In this document: piece after piece, positions 44,014 through 52,606 of the stretch
How the letters are laid out: each line of letters opens with the position of its first letter
How positions within the stretch are numbered: the first letter of the stretch is position 1
Source of the DNA: Curtobacterium sp. VKM Ac-2922
GTDB taxonomy: Bacteria; Actinomycetota; Actinomycetes; Actinomycetales; Microbacteriaceae
Assembly (NCBI RefSeq): GCF_022815645.1
Contig: NZ_JALGRO010000017.1
Location: forward strand, 1-64,000
Direction: 5' to 3'
DNA: 64,000 nt
Made by a program: the position numbers and the translations under genes
The notes under the pieces: model-generated
Database searches by the model: none
What the model was told of the DNA's origin: nothing
What the model saw: the letters and a program-made list of their open reading frames with translations, nothing else

Positions 44014-45531
44014 TCAGTGCGTGCGCGGCAGCCGCGGCACGGTGCCGTTGCCGGGGTCGTACCCGCTGTCGCGGATGACCCGCAGCGCGGTGGTGTCGTT
44101 GTGCACCGAGTGCACCACGACCCGTCGCGTCCGGCGCAGGGCCCGTCGTGCCCCCGGGGTCGCGAAGAGCCCGCCCAGCACGAGTCCGGCGCCGATGCCG
44201 AGCGCCACCGACACCGCCGCGACGAAGTCCAGCGCGGCACTCGAGCTGCCCGACATGACGTTCAGCAGCGCGTTCGACACCGCGACACCGGGCAGCAGCG
44301 CGCCGCAGAACGCCGGGACCGAGATCGCCGACACCGCGGTGCGCATCCGAACCGCGGCGTACGTCGACAGCACACCGAGCAGCACCGCCGCCACGAAGGT
44401 CGCGCCGAGCAGCGGGATCCCGAGCTGGCGGAGCCCCCACAGCGACGCGCCCGCGGCCACCGAGAACACGACCGCGACCGGGATCACCCGCGCGCTCGCC
44501 TGCTGCACGAAGCAGTTCGCGCCGGCCGACACGACCGTCAGCGACAGCGACGCCCACAGCGGCAGTGTCTGCGTGACGATGCCCGACGGGTCGATCTCCA
44601 GGTGCAACCACGTCGTCAGCGCGATGCCGGCCGGCACCCCCACGACGATCGCGGCGATCACCAGGCCGATGTAGAACGCCCGGGCGACCGCCATCGCCCG
44701 GAAGCCGGAGATGGCGTCCTGTGCCCAGGTGACCAGTGACACGTGCGGCAGCAGCAGCACCACCAGGGCGGCGACCATCGTGGCCGCCCCCGCCGGCTGC
44801 AGCACCCCGGCGCCGATCGCAAGGGTGCCGATCACCGACGCCACGGCGCCCTGCGCGCCGGACACGAAGAACTGCGGGTACCCGCGTCCGGTCAGCCAGC
44901 GCCCGGAGACGATGATGCCGAGCATGAGCACGAAGGCGCCGACGCCCGCACGCCACCCGCCACCGGCCTGCATCGCGACCGAGGTGCCGAGGATCGACAA
45001 CCCCACGTCGGCGACCCACATCGGCCACCGCGGCGGCATCCGCAGCACCGCGACCAGGGCGCTGACCGCCGAGGTCATGTCGCGCTCGTCGTGGATGACG
45101 TCGTCGACGATCTGGTTCGCCCACGCCAGTCGGTTCAGGTCGGACCCGTCCGAGCGGACCGTGCGGATCTTGACCAGGGTCGGACCCTCGGCGGGGGCGT
45201 ACTGGATCGTCACCGAACTGCCCGTGAAGTCGAGCTCGAGCGGCGCCAGGTTCCACTTCGTCGCCACCGCCACCAGGGCGATCTCGACGCTGCGGGTGTC
45301 AGCTCCCGACGCGAGCATGACCTCGGCGACGTCGAGACAGAAGTCCACGATCTGCACCGCGGTGTACTGCGCGGCGGCCTGCCGGTCGGGTTCGACGTGC
45401 TCGTAGATCGAGCCACGGAGCCGAGCGCGGATGTCGCGCAGGTCGTGCTGGGCGACATTGCGCGCGCGAGCACGGTGCGGAGGACGAGGGGGCCGGCCCG
45501 TCCGGGGAACAGGGTGGAGCGGATCGGGCAT
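44014..45531 (-). CDS. ThrE-family threonine/serine exporter
   Basis: 505 residues. The cytoplasmic N-terminal third holds the ThrE hydrolase-like region (VMLASGADTRSVEIAL, TRSV being the conserved part). It is followed by ten hydrophobic helices in two groups, as in ThrE of corynebacteria, which exports threonine and serine by proton antiport. Full-length for a single-gene ThrE. CACAAT (complement of 45538-45543) lies 6 nt before the ATG. Substrate is inferred from the family only. Confidence 0.9.
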   Translation of the reverse strand: MPDPLHPVPRTGRPPRPPHRARARNVAQHDLRDIRARLRGSIYEHVEPDRQAAAQYTAVQIVDFCLDVAEVMLASGADTRSVEIALVAVATKWNLAPLELDFTGSSVTIQYAPAEGPTLVKIRTVRSDGSDLNRLAWANQIVDDVIHDERDMTSAVSALVAVLRMPPRWPMWVADVGLSILGTSVAMQAGGGWRAGVGAFVLMLGIIVSGRWLTGRGYPQFFVSGAQGAVASVIGTLAIGAGVLQPAGAATMVAALVVLLLPHVSLVTWAQDAISGFRAMAVARAFYIGLVIAAIVVGVPAGIALTTWLHLEIDPSGIVTQTLPLWASLSLTVVSAGANCFVQQASARVIPVAVVFSVAAGASLWGLRQLGIPLLGATFVAAVLLGVLSTYAAVRMRTAVSAISVPAFCGALLPGVAVSNALLNVMSGSSSAALDFVAAVSVALGIGAGLVLGGLFATPGARRALRRTRRVVVHSVHNDTTALRVIRDSGYDPGNGTVPRLPRTH

Positions 45532-45614
45532 CACGCCATTGTGCCTGGCGTCCGCCGCATGCGTCATCCACGCGTCCTGCACCCGGCCTGGACGCATGCC
45601 CTACCGTGTCGGGT

Positions 45615-46319
45615 ATGCCATCGACGTCGACGGAGACCGCCCGCGCGCTGCTGCAGGAGCTCGATCCCGGGGCCACCCACCGTGACGTGGACGCGTCGCT
45701 TCGAGCGGCCGGGTGGACGCCGTGCGGCACCGGCGACTGGGCGTGGGCGCTGCGCTCGCCGGACGGTTCCGTCGTCGCGCGGATCAGCCCGTTCGACCCC
45801 GCCGCACCGTACGCAGCGATGTTCTACCGCCAGGCTTCCGACACCGGGCAGGTCCCGGCACTGTTCGGCCACCGCGTGCTGGACGGCGGCGGCGACCTGA
45901 CCCTGATGGAGCCACTCGGCCCGGTTCCCGAACCGGAAGCGTCGACGTTCCTGCACGCCGTCGCCGCGGGTGCTCCCGAGGTCGCGGAGCTGGCAGGGCA
46001 CGTGCGCCAGGTGCACGCACGCGGTGCCGCCGAGCAGCCGCGGTGGGGCCCGCTCGACTCGAACCCGGCGAACGTGATGCGGGGTGCGGACGGTCGACTC
46101 GTGTTGACCGACCCGTACTACGCGGACGGACCGAACCTGTACCGCACGGTGCTCGAGGACCCGGACCGCGTCGTCCGTGCCTTCCCCGCGGCGCGCCGAC
46201 GGTTCATGACCGAGCTGCCGCTGGCCGGGTCCGGTGGGTGGCCCGACGGCGACGCGGAGCGGATGCGTCAGGCGATCGCCGCGGCGGACGCCCGGCTCAG
46301 CGCGGCGGACGGACGCTGA
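45615..46319 (+). CDS. Small kinase-fold-like protein, unknown substrate
   Basis: 234 residues, not assigned with certainty. WALRSPDGSVVARISPFDPAA resembles a nucleotide-binding hairpin with an acidic follow-up. LDSNPANVMR followed by LVLTDPYYADG resembles the catalytic loop (D-x-x-x-x-N) and the metal-binding Asp of aminoglycoside-phosphotransferase-like kinases. The first catalytic His is missing and the protein is short. TACCGT lies 7 nt before the ATG. Its 3' end overlaps the convergent membrane-protein gene by 23 bp. Confidence 0.7.
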   Translation: MPSTSTETARALLQELDPGATHRDVDASLRAAGWTPCGTGDWAWALRSPDGSVVARISPFDPAAPYAAMFYRQASDTGQVPALFGHRVLDGGGDLTLMEPLGPVPEPEASTFLHAVAAGAPEVAELAGHVRQVHARGAAEQPRWGPLDSNPANVMRGADGRLVLTDPYYADGPNLYRTVLEDPDRVVRAFPAARRRFMTELPLAGSGGWPDGDAERMRQAIAAADARLSAADGR

Positions 46320-46557
46320 GCCGCCCTGAGGCGAACGCGGCGGCGACCGCACCGACGACGGCGAGGCCGACGCCGGTCCACAGCTGCCAGGGCGTCCTGC
46401 CGGCGACGAAGGCGGAGCCGGACAAGGGCGCGTACGCGTACCAGCCGAACGACGCCGGTGACGAGGGCGCCGTCGCGGCCACGACCACACCGGCGACGAC
46501 GGCCACGACGCCGAGCCACAGCGTCACGTGGGTCCAGGGGCGGGGGCGGGCCGTCAT
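46297..46557 (-). CDS. Small two-helix membrane protein, unknown function
   Basis: 86 residues, two transmembrane helices (VTLWLGVVAVVAGVVVAAT and WTGVGLAVVGAVAAAF) with an outer loop. No family is recognised. The ATG at 46557 has TACGCT (complement of 46565-46570) 7 nt upstream, a leaderless signal that argues for a real gene. The GGAGGC hairpin of the OsmC gene (46577-46626) ends just upstream of its promoter. Confidence 0.7.
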   Translation of the reverse strand: MTARPRPWTHVTLWLGVVAVVAGVVVAATAPSSPASFGWYAYAPLSGSAFVAGRTPWQLWTGVGLAVVGAVAAAFASGRLSVRPPR

Positions 46558-46576
46558 GCTCTCGAGCGTACCGACC

Positions 46577-46626
46577 GACGCAACAGGAGGCGCGGTGCCA
46601 GCCGGCACCGAGCCTCCTGTTGCGTC
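46577..46626. terminator. GGAGGC-type terminator hairpin
   Basis: A 23-bp stem with one mismatch, arms GACGCAACAGGAGGC and GCCTCCTGTTGCGTC, loop AGCC. On the minus strand it starts 13 nt after the OsmC stop. Confidence 0.8.
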
Positions 46627-46638
46627 AGGTGGTGACGA

Positions 46639-47079
46639 CTACTGCTCGAACGTCGCGTTCAGCGAGATGTCGACCCCGGTCAGCGCCTTGCTGACGGGGC
46701 AGGTCGCCTTGGCGTCCTCGGCGGCCTTGAGGAAGGCGGCCTCGTCGATGCCGGAGACCTCGCCGTGGACGGTCAGGACGATGCCGGTGAGCTTGAACCC
46801 GCCCGCGCTGTCCGGGCCGAGCGAGACGTCGGCCTTGACGTCGAGGGCCTCGACCGTGCCGCCGGCCTCGCCGAGGACCGCGGAGAACTGCATGGCGTAG
46901 CACGCGGAGTGCGCGGCGGCGATGAGCTCTTCCGGGCTCGTCGTGCCGCCGGCGTCCTCGGCGGCGCGCTTCGGGAACGACACGTCGTAGGTGCCGACCT
47001 TGGAGCTGGAGAGTTCGACCTGGCCGGAGCCGTCGTTCAGGCCGCCGTTCCAGGCGGTGCGAGCGGTGCGCGTGGGCAT
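46639..47079 (-). CDS. OsmC/Ohr-family peroxiredoxin-like protein
   Basis: 146 residues. The two redox cysteines of the family lie in HSACYAMQ and KATCPVSKAL. The N-terminal WNGGLNDGSG and SPEELIAAAH are typical of the OsmC subgroup, which reduces organic peroxides using the cysteine pair. AAAGGAG precedes the ATG. The upstream gap holds GAGAACGACCGTTCTC and a second CGTTCTC half-site, so the gene is probably regulated. Divergent from the DUF805 gene. Confidence 0.92.
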   Translation of the reverse strand: MPTRTARTAWNGGLNDGSGQVELSSSKVGTYDVSFPKRAAEDAGGTTSPEELIAAAHSACYAMQFSAVLGEAGGTVEALDVKADVSLGPDSAGGFKLTGIVLTVHGEVSGIDEAAFLKAAEDAKATCPVSKALTGVDISLNATFEQ

Positions 47080-47139
47080 GGGCGCTCCTTTCGTGTGGGG
47101 GTGCGGACCCGAGCGGGTCCGTCGCAGCCGAGTCAATCG

Positions 47140-47168
47140 GAGAACGACCGTTCTCGCAAGCCGTTCTC
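47140..47168. promoter_or_regulatory. GAGAACG-CGTTCTC palindrome with extra half-site
   Basis: GAGAACG and CGTTCTC (7-bp arms, centre AC) at 47140-47155, and another CGTTCTC at 47162-47168. The core GAAC-N4-GTTC matches the general form of actinobacterial LexA boxes but lacks the outer C/G bases. It lies between the OsmC and DUF805 genes. Confidence 0.55.
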
Positions 47169-47199
47169 GGCGAAGACGCAGTCTCGCTACGATCGCGGC

Positions 47200-47790
47200 A
47201 TGGGGGAGTGGACGTTCCGCGAACGCGCGATGGTGCCCGGCGCTGTCCGGGGTACAGGGCCGCTGCTGGCGTGGGCCCGGTTCTGGACGCAGGGGTGGCG
47301 GTTCCACGGGCGTGCCAGCCGGTCCGAGTTCCTGTGGCCGCTCGTGCCCGAACTCGTGCTGGTGGTGCTGCTGGTCGGTCTGCCGATCTGGCTGGGCACG
47401 CCCTGGCGCTGGGACGCGTACGGCGACCCGTTCGGCATCGTGCCCTCGCCGGCCGTGCACTTCGCACTGCTCGGCGATCCGTCTCGCGGCGTCGAGTTCG
47501 GCTTCGGCGGTGGGGTCCGGGTCACACCGAACCCGTGGGACACGGTGGTGATCGTCGGGCTGGCACTGACCGCCCTGCCACGGTGGACGCTGCTGGTGCG
47601 CCGGCTGCACGACCGCGACCACACCGGGCTGTGGATCCTGCTGCTGGTGTTCACCGGACCGATCGGCTGGCTGGTCCTGGTCGTGATGGTCCTCCGCGAG
47701 CCCCGGTCGAGTGGCGCGCGGTTCGACCCGAGCCTGGCCGACGCGTTCCGGTCCGGTCTCCGCACGCCTCGGACTAAACGACAGGTGTAG
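47200..47790 (+). CDS. DUF805 membrane protein
   Basis: 196 residues. The DUF805 signature GRASRSEFLWPL follows a 20-residue start with ARFWTQGW. Three to four helices and RRLHDRDHTGLW complete the family pattern. The middle has an unusually long loop (about 75-105). Function of the family is unknown. TACGAT (47188-47193) lies 6 nt before the ATG. The TAG stop doubles as part of the next gene's promoter box. Confidence 0.88.
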   Translation: MGEWTFRERAMVPGAVRGTGPLLAWARFWTQGWRFHGRASRSEFLWPLVPELVLVVLLVGLPIWLGTPWRWDAYGDPFGIVPSPAVHFALLGDPSRGVEFGFGGGVRVTPNPWDTVVIVGLALTALPRWTLLVRRLHDRDHTGLWILLLVFTGPIGWLVLVVMVLREPRSSGARFDPSLADAFRSGLRTPRTKRQV

Positions 47791-47793
47791 CGT
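47788..47793 (+). promoter_or_regulatory. -10 box TAGCGT overlapping the DUF805 stop
   Basis: TAG of the DUF805 gene starts TAGCGT, which ends 7 nt before the ATG of the dehydrogenase gene at 47801. Same design as at 40009. Confidence 0.6.
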
Positions 47794-47800
47794 GACGCGC

Positions 47801-48844
47801 ATGCGTGCAGTCGTCTTCGAGCAGTACCAGACCTTCCCGTCCCTGACCGAGGTCCCGAAGCCGACACCGGGTCCGGGCGAGGTCCTGCTCAAGGTCGCCG
47901 GTGCTGGCGCATGCCACTCCGACGTCGCCGTGTACCGCGAGTTCCAGCAGGGGCAGCCCGGGGCCCAGGCACCCGCGTTCGTCCTGGGACACGAGAACTC
48001 CGGGTGGGTCGAGTCCGTCGGTGACGGCGTGACCGGGTTCACCGAGGGCGACGCCCACCTGGTCTACGGCCCCACCGGCTGCGGCCACTGCACCTTCTGC
48101 TCGAAGGGGCAGGACACCTACTGTGTGAACGCGGCCACCAACCCGGCGGCCGGCATCGGACTCGGGCGCGACGGCGGGATGGCCGAGTACGTGGCCGTGC
48201 CCGCTCGCAACCTCGTGCCACTCGGAGATGCGGACCCGATCGCCGCCGCACCGCTCAGCGACGCCGGTCTGACGCCGTACCACGCGATCAAGAACGCCCT
48301 GCCGAACCTGGCCGGTGGCGGACGCTTCGCCCTGGTCGTCGGCCTGGGCGGCCTCGGGCAGATCGCCGTGCAGATCCTGACCGCGCTGACCGGGGCGACC
48401 GTCATCGCGACGGACATGAAGCAGGACGCCATGGACCGCGCCGCCGCCCGGGGAGCGCTGACCGTCCCCGGAGGCCCCGACCAGGCCGACCGCATCCGTG
48501 AGCTCACCGGCGGGCGGGGTGTCGACGCGGCCTTCGACTTCGTCGGCGCGGCGCCCACGATCACGGTCGCCCAGGCGTCGATGGCCGTCGGCGGGCGGTT
48601 GACCGTCGTCGGCATCGCGGGCGGCACGACGACGTGGAACTTCTTCTCGACGCCGTACGAGTCGACCATCACGAACACGTACTGGGGCACGATCGAGGAC
48701 CTGCACGAGGTCGTCGCGATGTACCGCGCGGGTCAGATCGTGCCGGACGTCGAGCGGTACGCGATGGACGACGCGCTCGCGGCGTACCGCAAGCTCGAGG
48801 CCGGCGAGCTGTCCGGGCGCGCGGTCGTGGTCCCCTCGGCCTGA
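47801..48844 (+). CDS. Zinc-dependent NAD(P) alcohol dehydrogenase
   Basis: 347 residues of the medium-chain dehydrogenase family. Catalytic zinc ligands are in AGACHSD and GHENSG, and the structural zinc cysteines in CGHCTFCSKGQDTYC. The Rossmann motif VVGLGGLGQIAVQ binds the coenzyme; an Asp in IATDM suggests NAD. Relatives oxidise primary alcohols, including the Adh group of actinobacteria. TAGCGT lies 7 nt before the ATG. Confidence 0.92.
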   Translation: MRAVVFEQYQTFPSLTEVPKPTPGPGEVLLKVAGAGACHSDVAVYREFQQGQPGAQAPAFVLGHENSGWVESVGDGVTGFTEGDAHLVYGPTGCGHCTFCSKGQDTYCVNAATNPAAGIGLGRDGGMAEYVAVPARNLVPLGDADPIAAAPLSDAGLTPYHAIKNALPNLAGGGRFALVVGLGGLGQIAVQILTALTGATVIATDMKQDAMDRAAARGALTVPGGPDQADRIRELTGGRGVDAAFDFVGAAPTITVAQASMAVGGRLTVVGIAGGTTTWNFFSTPYESTITNTYWGTIEDLHEVVAMYRAGQIVPDVERYAMDDALAAYRKLEAGELSGRAVVVPSA

Positions 48845-49004
48845 CCGCGCCTGCACGTCTGCGGCCCGCGTGCCACCCCCGCAACTGGGGCTGTGGGCGA
48901 TCGCGTGCACTTGTGACGATCGTTCGGCGACGCGAACAGGGCGCGTCGGACGACCCACTTGCGGGTCGGCGGCCCGCGCCGTTCTCCGCGGGAGCAGGGG
49001 AACC

Positions 49005-50165
49005 ATGCGCAGGACCACGATCTGGACCAGGGCCGTCACCGCCGTCGCCGCGATGGCGGTCGCCCTCACCGGCGCGCTCGTCGCCGCGCCCGCACACGCA
49101 GCCACCACGCACGTGGGCACCATGAAGGCGGGGACGACGCTCGTCCCGGGTGACCAGGTCACCTCGAACAACGGACAGTTCCGCCTCGTCATGCAGGGCG
49201 ACGGCAACCTGGTCGAGTACGGGGTGGGCAACGTCGTCCTCTACGCGTCGGACACGGCGAACAAGCCCGGCGCGGTGGCGGTCTTCGGCACGGATGGCGT
49301 GATGACGCTCCAGCTCGGTGGCAGGGCGTTCAAGCAGTGGGGCACGAGCACCACGCGCGGCCTGGACTTCGGCGTCCGTCCCGACGGCACCATGCGGTCG
49401 ATGAACACGGCGAAGCAGGTGCTGTGGTCGATCGCGTCGTTCCAGAGTCGCGTCCCCGCCGGATCGGTCCTGCTCGCGGGCACGACCCTCCGGCCGAGCG
49501 CCAGCACGGCGCAGGTCGTCACCATGCAGCCCGACGGCAACCTGGTGCAGTACACGAACGGCAAGCCGACCTGGTCCACCCGGACGAACAACAACCCGGG
49601 CGCGTGGGCGGCGATGCAGACGGACGGCAACTTCGTCGTCTACCGCGCCGACAAGAAGGCCATCTGGTCGACCGGCACCCACCGCGCCGGCGGCGGGACC
49701 CTGCTGCTGCAGGTCGACGGCAACATCGTGCTGTACGGCAAGGCGGGCACGCGGGTGTGGTCCGCACGCGCGGTCACCACGCTGCAGTGGCCCGTCGTGA
49801 GTCGCGTCATCAGCGGCCGCTACGGTGACGACCGCGGCGCCGGACACGTCCCGCGCTACCACCAGGGCACCGACGCCGCCGTCGGCATCGGCACGCCCGT
49901 GTACTCGTCCGCGCCGGGCACCGTGTCCAAGACCGTCGCCAACGACCCCTCGTACGGCAACTACGTCGTGGTCACCTACGGCGTGACGACCGTGCTGACG
50001 GCGCACCTCAGTCAGATCGAGGTGTCCACCGGGCAGACCGTCCGCGCCGAGCAGGAGATCGCGAAGTCCGGCAACACCGGGCAGTCGACCGGACCGCACG
50101 TGCACGTCGAGGTCCGGGTGAACGGGAACCTGACCGACCCGCTGACGGTCCTGCAGTTCCGCTAG
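49005..50165 (+). CDS. Secreted B-lectin/LytM (M23) endopeptidase
   Basis: 386 residues. Sec signal peptide (cleavage near AHAATT), two or three bulb-lectin (D-mannose-binding type) repeats with QGDGNLV, QPDGNLV and QTDGNFV, then a C-terminal M23 peptidase domain: HQGTD provides the first His and Asp, GPHVHVE (His365, His367) the HxH motif. It probably binds cell-wall glycans and cuts peptidoglycan peptides or foreign walls. GGAGCAGGGG precedes the ATG. A fragment of a paralogue lies at 58212. Confidence 0.92.
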   Translation: MRRTTIWTRAVTAVAAMAVALTGALVAAPAHAATTHVGTMKAGTTLVPGDQVTSNNGQFRLVMQGDGNLVEYGVGNVVLYASDTANKPGAVAVFGTDGVMTLQLGGRAFKQWGTSTTRGLDFGVRPDGTMRSMNTAKQVLWSIASFQSRVPAGSVLLAGTTLRPSASTAQVVTMQPDGNLVQYTNGKPTWSTRTNNNPGAWAAMQTDGNFVVYRADKKAIWSTGTHRAGGGTLLLQVDGNIVLYGKAGTRVWSARAVTTLQWPVVSRVISGRYGDDRGAGHVPRYHQGTDAAVGIGTPVYSSAPGTVSKTVANDPSYGNYVVVTYGVTTVLTAHLSQIEVSTGQTVRAEQEIAKSGNTGQSTGPHVHVEVRVNGNLTDPLTVLQFR

Positions 50166-50169
50166 CCGA

Positions 50170-50209
50170 CCGTCGGGCCGTCGGGCCGTCGGGCCGTCGG
50201 GCCGTCCGG
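50170..50209. repeat. Octanucleotide tandem repeat CCGTCGGG
   Basis: Four perfect copies (50170-50201) and a fifth with one change (CCGTCCGG). Further degenerate copies continue to the end of the convergent GntR gene at 50221. No gene fits in this 55-bp gap. Confidence 0.9.
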
Positions 50210-50220
50210 TTGTCCGACCG

Positions 50221-50928
50221 TCAGGCCGTCGGGCCGGCCGTCCGCAGCTCGGCCGCGCGGTCGGACGAGGACCTGGCCGCGTAGCCGATCCGGCTCTCGC
50301 GGACGTGCCGCCCCATGCGCTCCGCCGCCTGGTCGACGTCACCGGCGTCGATGGCGGCCAGGATCCGGCGGTGGTCCGGCCACAGCCGCTTGCCACGCGA
50401 GGACGTGTCGAGCGCGTACAGCCACTCGATCTTGCGGGACAGCTGCACGAGCAGGGTCGCCAGCGTGCTGCTGCCGGACAACTCGGCGACCAGCAGGTGG
50501 AAGCGTTCGTTGAGGTCGACGAGCAGGTCGAGCTCGTCCCGGTCCACCGCGGCGTCCCCGTCGTCGAGCACGGCACCGAGTGCGCGACGGACCCGCCACC
50601 AGTCCGATGGTGGGGCGTCTCCGTCGAACAGGGTCCGGGCGCGGACCGCTGCCCGTCGCGCCGTGGCGATCTCGAGGGACTCACGGACGGCGAACAGGTC
50701 GTCGGCCTCGTCGAAGGGGATCTCGGCGATCCGTGACCCGACGTTCGGCCGCGACACCACGAAGCCCTCGCCCTCGAGCCCTCGCAGCGCCTCGCGGACC
50801 GGCACCCGTGAGACGCCGTACCGCTCCGAGAGGAACGCCTCCGTCACCCGGGTCCCCGGTTGCAGGGCGCCCGACACGATGTCGCGACGGATCGCGTCGA
50901 GGACCCCGCCACCGTTCAGCACGTGCAC
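50221..50928 (-). CDS. GntR-family regulator with FCD domain
   Basis: About 235 residues. Winged helix with RYGVSRVPVREALRGLEGEG, then an FCD domain with the metal-ligand pattern DLNERFHLLVAE and a late His (ERMGRHVRESR). It is the last gene of the peptide ABC operon, directly after the ATPase. The palindrome TGTGATTG-CATA-CAATCACA at the head of that operon has the TTGTATgCAA form that FadR/GntR proteins bind, so it is probably the local repressor. The start is uncertain: GTG at 50928 or 50922. Confidence 0.85.
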   Translation of the reverse strand: MHVLNGGGVLDAIRRDIVSGALQPGTRVTEAFLSERYGVSRVPVREALRGLEGEGFVVSRPNVGSRIAEIPFDEADDLFAVRESLEIATARRAAVRARTLFDGDAPPSDWWRVRRALGAVLDDGDAAVDRDELDLLVDLNERFHLLVAELSGSSTLATLLVQLSRKIEWLYALDTSSRGKRLWPDHRRILAAIDAGDVDQAAERMGRHVRESRIGYAARSSSDRAAELRTAGPTA

Positions 50929-50935
50929 CAGCGTC

Positions 50936-52606
50936 TCACGCGACTGCCTCGGCGAGACCCCTCCCGGGGATGGCGTCGAGCAGGTCACGCGTGTACTGCT
51001 CCTGCGGGTCGTCGAACACGTCGGCGACCGAGCCCCGTTCGACGACCGTCCCGCGGCGCATCACCACGACGTCGTCGGCGATCCGCCGGACCACCCCCAG
51101 GTCGTGCGTGATGAACAGGTAGCTCAGACCCAGGCGGTCCTGCAGGTCCTCGAGCAGCGCCAGGATCTGCTCCTGCACCAGCACGTCGAGCGCCGACACC
51201 GCCTCGTCCAGGATGAGCACCTCGGGCTCGAGCGCGAGCGCCCGCGCGATGGCCACGCGCTGCCGCTGCCCGCCGGACAGCTCGTTCGGCCGCAGCTGTG
51301 CCACCGACCGGGGCAGGGCGACCTGGTCGAGCAGCGTCGCCACGCGTTCGGTCCGCGAGGCGCGGTCGCCGACACCGAACACCCGCAGGGGTTCGTCCAC
51401 GATCCGCTCGATGGTCGAGGTCGGGTCGAGCGACCCGTACGGGTCTTGGAACACGGGCTGCACGCGGCGCCGGATCGCCCGTCGTTCGGCACCGCGAGCC
51501 GTCCCGATCGCGTGCCCGTCGACCAGTGCCGTGCCCGAGGTGGGGGCCTCGAGCCCGAGCAGGACCCGAGCGACCGTCGTCTTGCCCGAACCGGACTCGC
51601 CCACGACCGCGGTCGTCGTGCCGCGGCGGACCTGGAACGAGACGCCGTCCGCCGCTCGGAGCGTCCCCGCCCCACGTCCACGGACCCGGTACTCCTTCAC
51701 CAGGTCGGTCACGACGAGGATCGGTTGCCCGGCATCGGTCGCCGGCTCCGTGAGCCCGGACAGCGCGGGTGCCGCGGCGATCAGGCGCTTCGTGTACTCG
51801 TGCTGCGGATCGCCCAGGATCGCCTGGGGAGCGCCCTGCTCGACGACCTCGCCGTCGAGCATCACCACGATCCGGTCGGTGCGGTCCGCGGCGACGCCCA
51901 GGTCGTGCGTCACGAACAGCAGCGTGGTGCCGTGCTGGTCGACGAGCGTCTGCAGATGGTCGAGGATCTGCCGCTGCACCGTGACGTCGAGTGCGCTGGT
52001 CGGTTCGTCCGCGATCAGGAGTTCGGGTTGCCGTGCCAGGGCGATCGCGATCAGGATGCGCTGCCGCATCCCGCCGGAGAACTCGTGCGGGTACTGGTCA
52101 GCGCGTCGGGCCGCCTCGGGGATGCCGGCCTCGGTCATGAGCGCGACGACCCGGTCGCGGATCGCGGCCCGTCCCTTCATCCCACCGGCCCGGAGCGTGT
52201 CGGCGATCTGTGCGCCGACCCGCATCGACGGGTTCAGGTTCGTCGACGGGTCCTGGGGCACCAACCCGATGCGTCCGCCACGCACGGGCCGCATCACGGA
52301 CTCGTCCGCGGCGCCGATGTCCACGGACCCCAGGTGGATGGAGCCGCCCGTGATGTGCCCGGCACCGGGCAGCAGTCGCAGCACGGCGGCGATGAGCGTG
52401 GACTTGCCGGACCCGGACTGCCCGACGATCGCGACGCGCTCACCGCGCCGGACGTCGAGGTCGACGCCGTGCAGGACCTCGCGGTCGCCGAACGCGACCC
52501 GCAGGTCGCGGACCGACAGCAGAGGGTCGCCGTGGTCGACGACGACGGTCGGGAGGCCCGGTTCGGCCCCGGCGGTCGGGCGGCGGTCGTCAGCGTCCTG
52601 TGGCAT
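50936..52606 (-). CDS. Double ABC ATPase of peptide importer
   Basis: 556 residues, two nucleotide-binding domains. First half: Walker A GQSGSGKST, signature FSGGMRQR, ADEPTSALD. Second half: GESGSGKTT, LSGGQRQR, LDEAVSALD, where Glu-Ala replaces the usual Glu-Pro. The N-terminal 25 residues are an extra Asp/Pro-rich tail. Its ATG lies within the last codons of the GGT gene (17-bp overlap). Energises the importer whose permeases lie upstream. Confidence 0.94.
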   Translation of the reverse strand: MPQDADDRRPTAGAEPGLPTVVVDHGDPLLSVRDLRVAFGDREVLHGVDLDVRRGERVAIVGQSGSGKSTLIAAVLRLLPGAGHITGGSIHLGSVDIGAADESVMRPVRGGRIGLVPQDPSTNLNPSMRVGAQIADTLRAGGMKGRAAIRDRVVALMTEAGIPEAARRADQYPHEFSGGMRQRILIAIALARQPELLIADEPTSALDVTVQRQILDHLQTLVDQHGTTLLFVTHDLGVAADRTDRIVVMLDGEVVEQGAPQAILGDPQHEYTKRLIAAAPALSGLTEPATDAGQPILVVTDLVKEYRVRGRGAGTLRAADGVSFQVRRGTTTAVVGESGSGKTTVARVLLGLEAPTSGTALVDGHAIGTARGAERRAIRRRVQPVFQDPYGSLDPTSTIERIVDEPLRVFGVGDRASRTERVATLLDQVALPRSVAQLRPNELSGGQRQRVAIARALALEPEVLILDEAVSALDVLVQEQILALLEDLQDRLGLSYLFITHDLGVVRRIADDVVVMRRGTVVERGSVADVFDDPQEQYTRDLLDAIPGRGLAEAVA

